From IMG/VR virus record IMGVR_UViG_3300022542_000649, positions 1-38,778 of that record: a DNA stretch of 38,778 bases, one strand, 5' to 3'. Positions within the stretch are counted from its first letter, which is position 1. Every line of letters begins with the position of its first letter. This document shows, piece after piece, positions 38,145 to 38,778 of this stretch. Both the position numbers and the translations under genes were made by a program. The DNA is from a virus. The notes beneath the pieces were generated by a model. That model worked only from the letters and a program-made list of their open reading frames with translations. It did no database searches and was not told the origin of the DNA.

Positions 38145-38778
38145 TTAGAATCCTACTGTAATTGTTCTACAGAACGCTAATGCGAATGTGACTGTGGTAG
38201 CGGTATTCAAGCTGAGTTGCCACCTAAGATACCTTTTTACGGCCCTGGTCGCCGTGAGATCGACGACTCCTTTCTGAACAGAGGAACAATCCAATTCTCC
38301 GGTAGTGGCACCTGTGAGGGCGGCGAAATTTGGATTTGTATTAGTGGAAGCGTCTTCTATGGTTATCGTTGCAGTTCCATCCCCGGCGAATATTTGATAC
38401 ATCATATAGCCGCCGAGTGCTGTCGCTGCCCCATAGTCGTCGATGCCTACCGCTGTGTTTGCTGCCGTCCTCGCTGCCTTAGCATGGATCAGAACTCCCC
38501 ACGGTTTACTACGAGAATGAGAGAGAAGATCGGAAACATCCCACTCACCAAAGGGGATATTAGCAAATATTGCGCCTCCCTCTTCTACAGCATGATAACC
38601 AAGCTGCACAAACTCACCCATAAACACCGGATCACCTGCCGCGGGAGCGGCTCTTATACCAATCGGGACCATCACTACTTCAGACTGTGCCACGGTGCTT
38701 GCGATGACATGGAGTCCTGAAGTTGCCGTGCTATCGAAGACACCGTTTAGTACACCAGGACTTATCGATGCACTACCA
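38145..38778 (-). CDS. Tail-tube-like protein, C-terminal part (gene spans contig junction)
   Basis: The continuation of the gene that starts at 296: reading from the right end of the window leftward to TAA 38145. The joined product is 262 residues, larger than its paralogue by about 94 residues, mostly at the C-terminal side (LTGATTGELDCSSVQKG, RAVKRYLRWQLSLN). The part 38638-38778 duplicates 1-141. Confidence 0.7.
   Translation of the reverse strand, partial: GSASISPGVLNGVFDSTATSGLHVIASTVAQSEVVMVPIGIRAAPAAGDPVFMGEFVQLGYHAVEEGGAIFANIPFGEWDVSDLLSHSRSKPWGVLIHAKAARTAANTAVGIDDYGAATALGGYMMYQIFAGDGTATITIEDASTNTNPNFAALTGATTGELDCSSVQKGVVDLTATRAVKRYLRWQLSLNTATTVTFALAFCRTITVGF
38638..38778. repeat. 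Terminal direct repeat, right copy
   Basis: Exact repeat of positions 1-141. Merging the two copies restores an uninterrupted reading frame for the tail-tube-like gene, which supports a circular genome map. Confidence 0.95.

Noticed and set aside
1-38778. Prophage or lysogeny module (integrase, attachment site)
   Set aside because: No integrase, recombinase or partition gene could be recognised; the XRE and RHH regulators alone do not show lysogeny.

Overview
The window looks like one complete, circular genome of a tailed phage (Caudoviricetes, long-tailed HK97-type siphovirus). The first 141 bases (1-141) recur exactly as the last 141 (38638-38778), so the unique length is 38,637 bp. One gene, a tail-tube-like protein, is split by the artificial ends. 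No integrase, tRNA or CRISPR array was seen. Host hints point to Chloroflexota: SLH domains of the 'GITLGC..FCP..VTRAQMA.FL' type, Thr-Pro-rich stalk proteins, and strong AGGAGG ribosome sites. This host call is inference from familiarity with such proteins, not from a search.

Layout. All genes run away from one divergent regulatory point (20494-20565). Here two ribbon-helix-helix genes start back to back, without Shine-Dalgarno sites, from promoters whose -35 boxes overlap in the palindrome ACTTGACAAGT. Leftward (minus strand) come early genes 20493-13152: a DnaB-type helicase with its likely loader/initiator, an XRE regulator plus DNA methyltransferase, an HNH-like protein, a VRR-NUC-like nuclease, and many tiny zinc-binding or one-helix membrane proteins. 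Next is a SleB-like wall hydrolase behind tandem promoters. The late operon follows: terminase, portal, MuF, protease, capsid, beta-rich accessory proteins, connector, two paralogous tube proteins, tail chaperones with a -1 frameshift, tape measure, tail hub and fibre, and a lysis/stalk cassette. It passes through the contig junction and ends at 28213.

Rightward (plus strand, 20566-27923) lie an RHH-HTH-HNH fusion, a HEIGH metallopeptidase, a tandem pair of TPGPW-type proteins, an ERF single-strand annealing protein, a string of cassette-like small genes, and an exported FAD-dependent oxidoreductase with three SLH domains inserted in it. The two transcription directions meet at 27924-28212, which is filled with a degenerate pentanucleotide array (GGYNN, about 40 units).

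Several non-coding structures stand out: the GGYNN array; a second array with an AGNGASCC core every 18 bp (24988-25103); three structured RNA elements in leftward transcripts and a structured capsid-gene leader, whose imperfect pairs are G-U only on the transcribed strand; and a four-copy repeat at the 3' ends of small genes. The most unusual protein is the SLH-bearing oxidoreductase. The most unusual regulatory feature is the divergent leaderless RHH pair.
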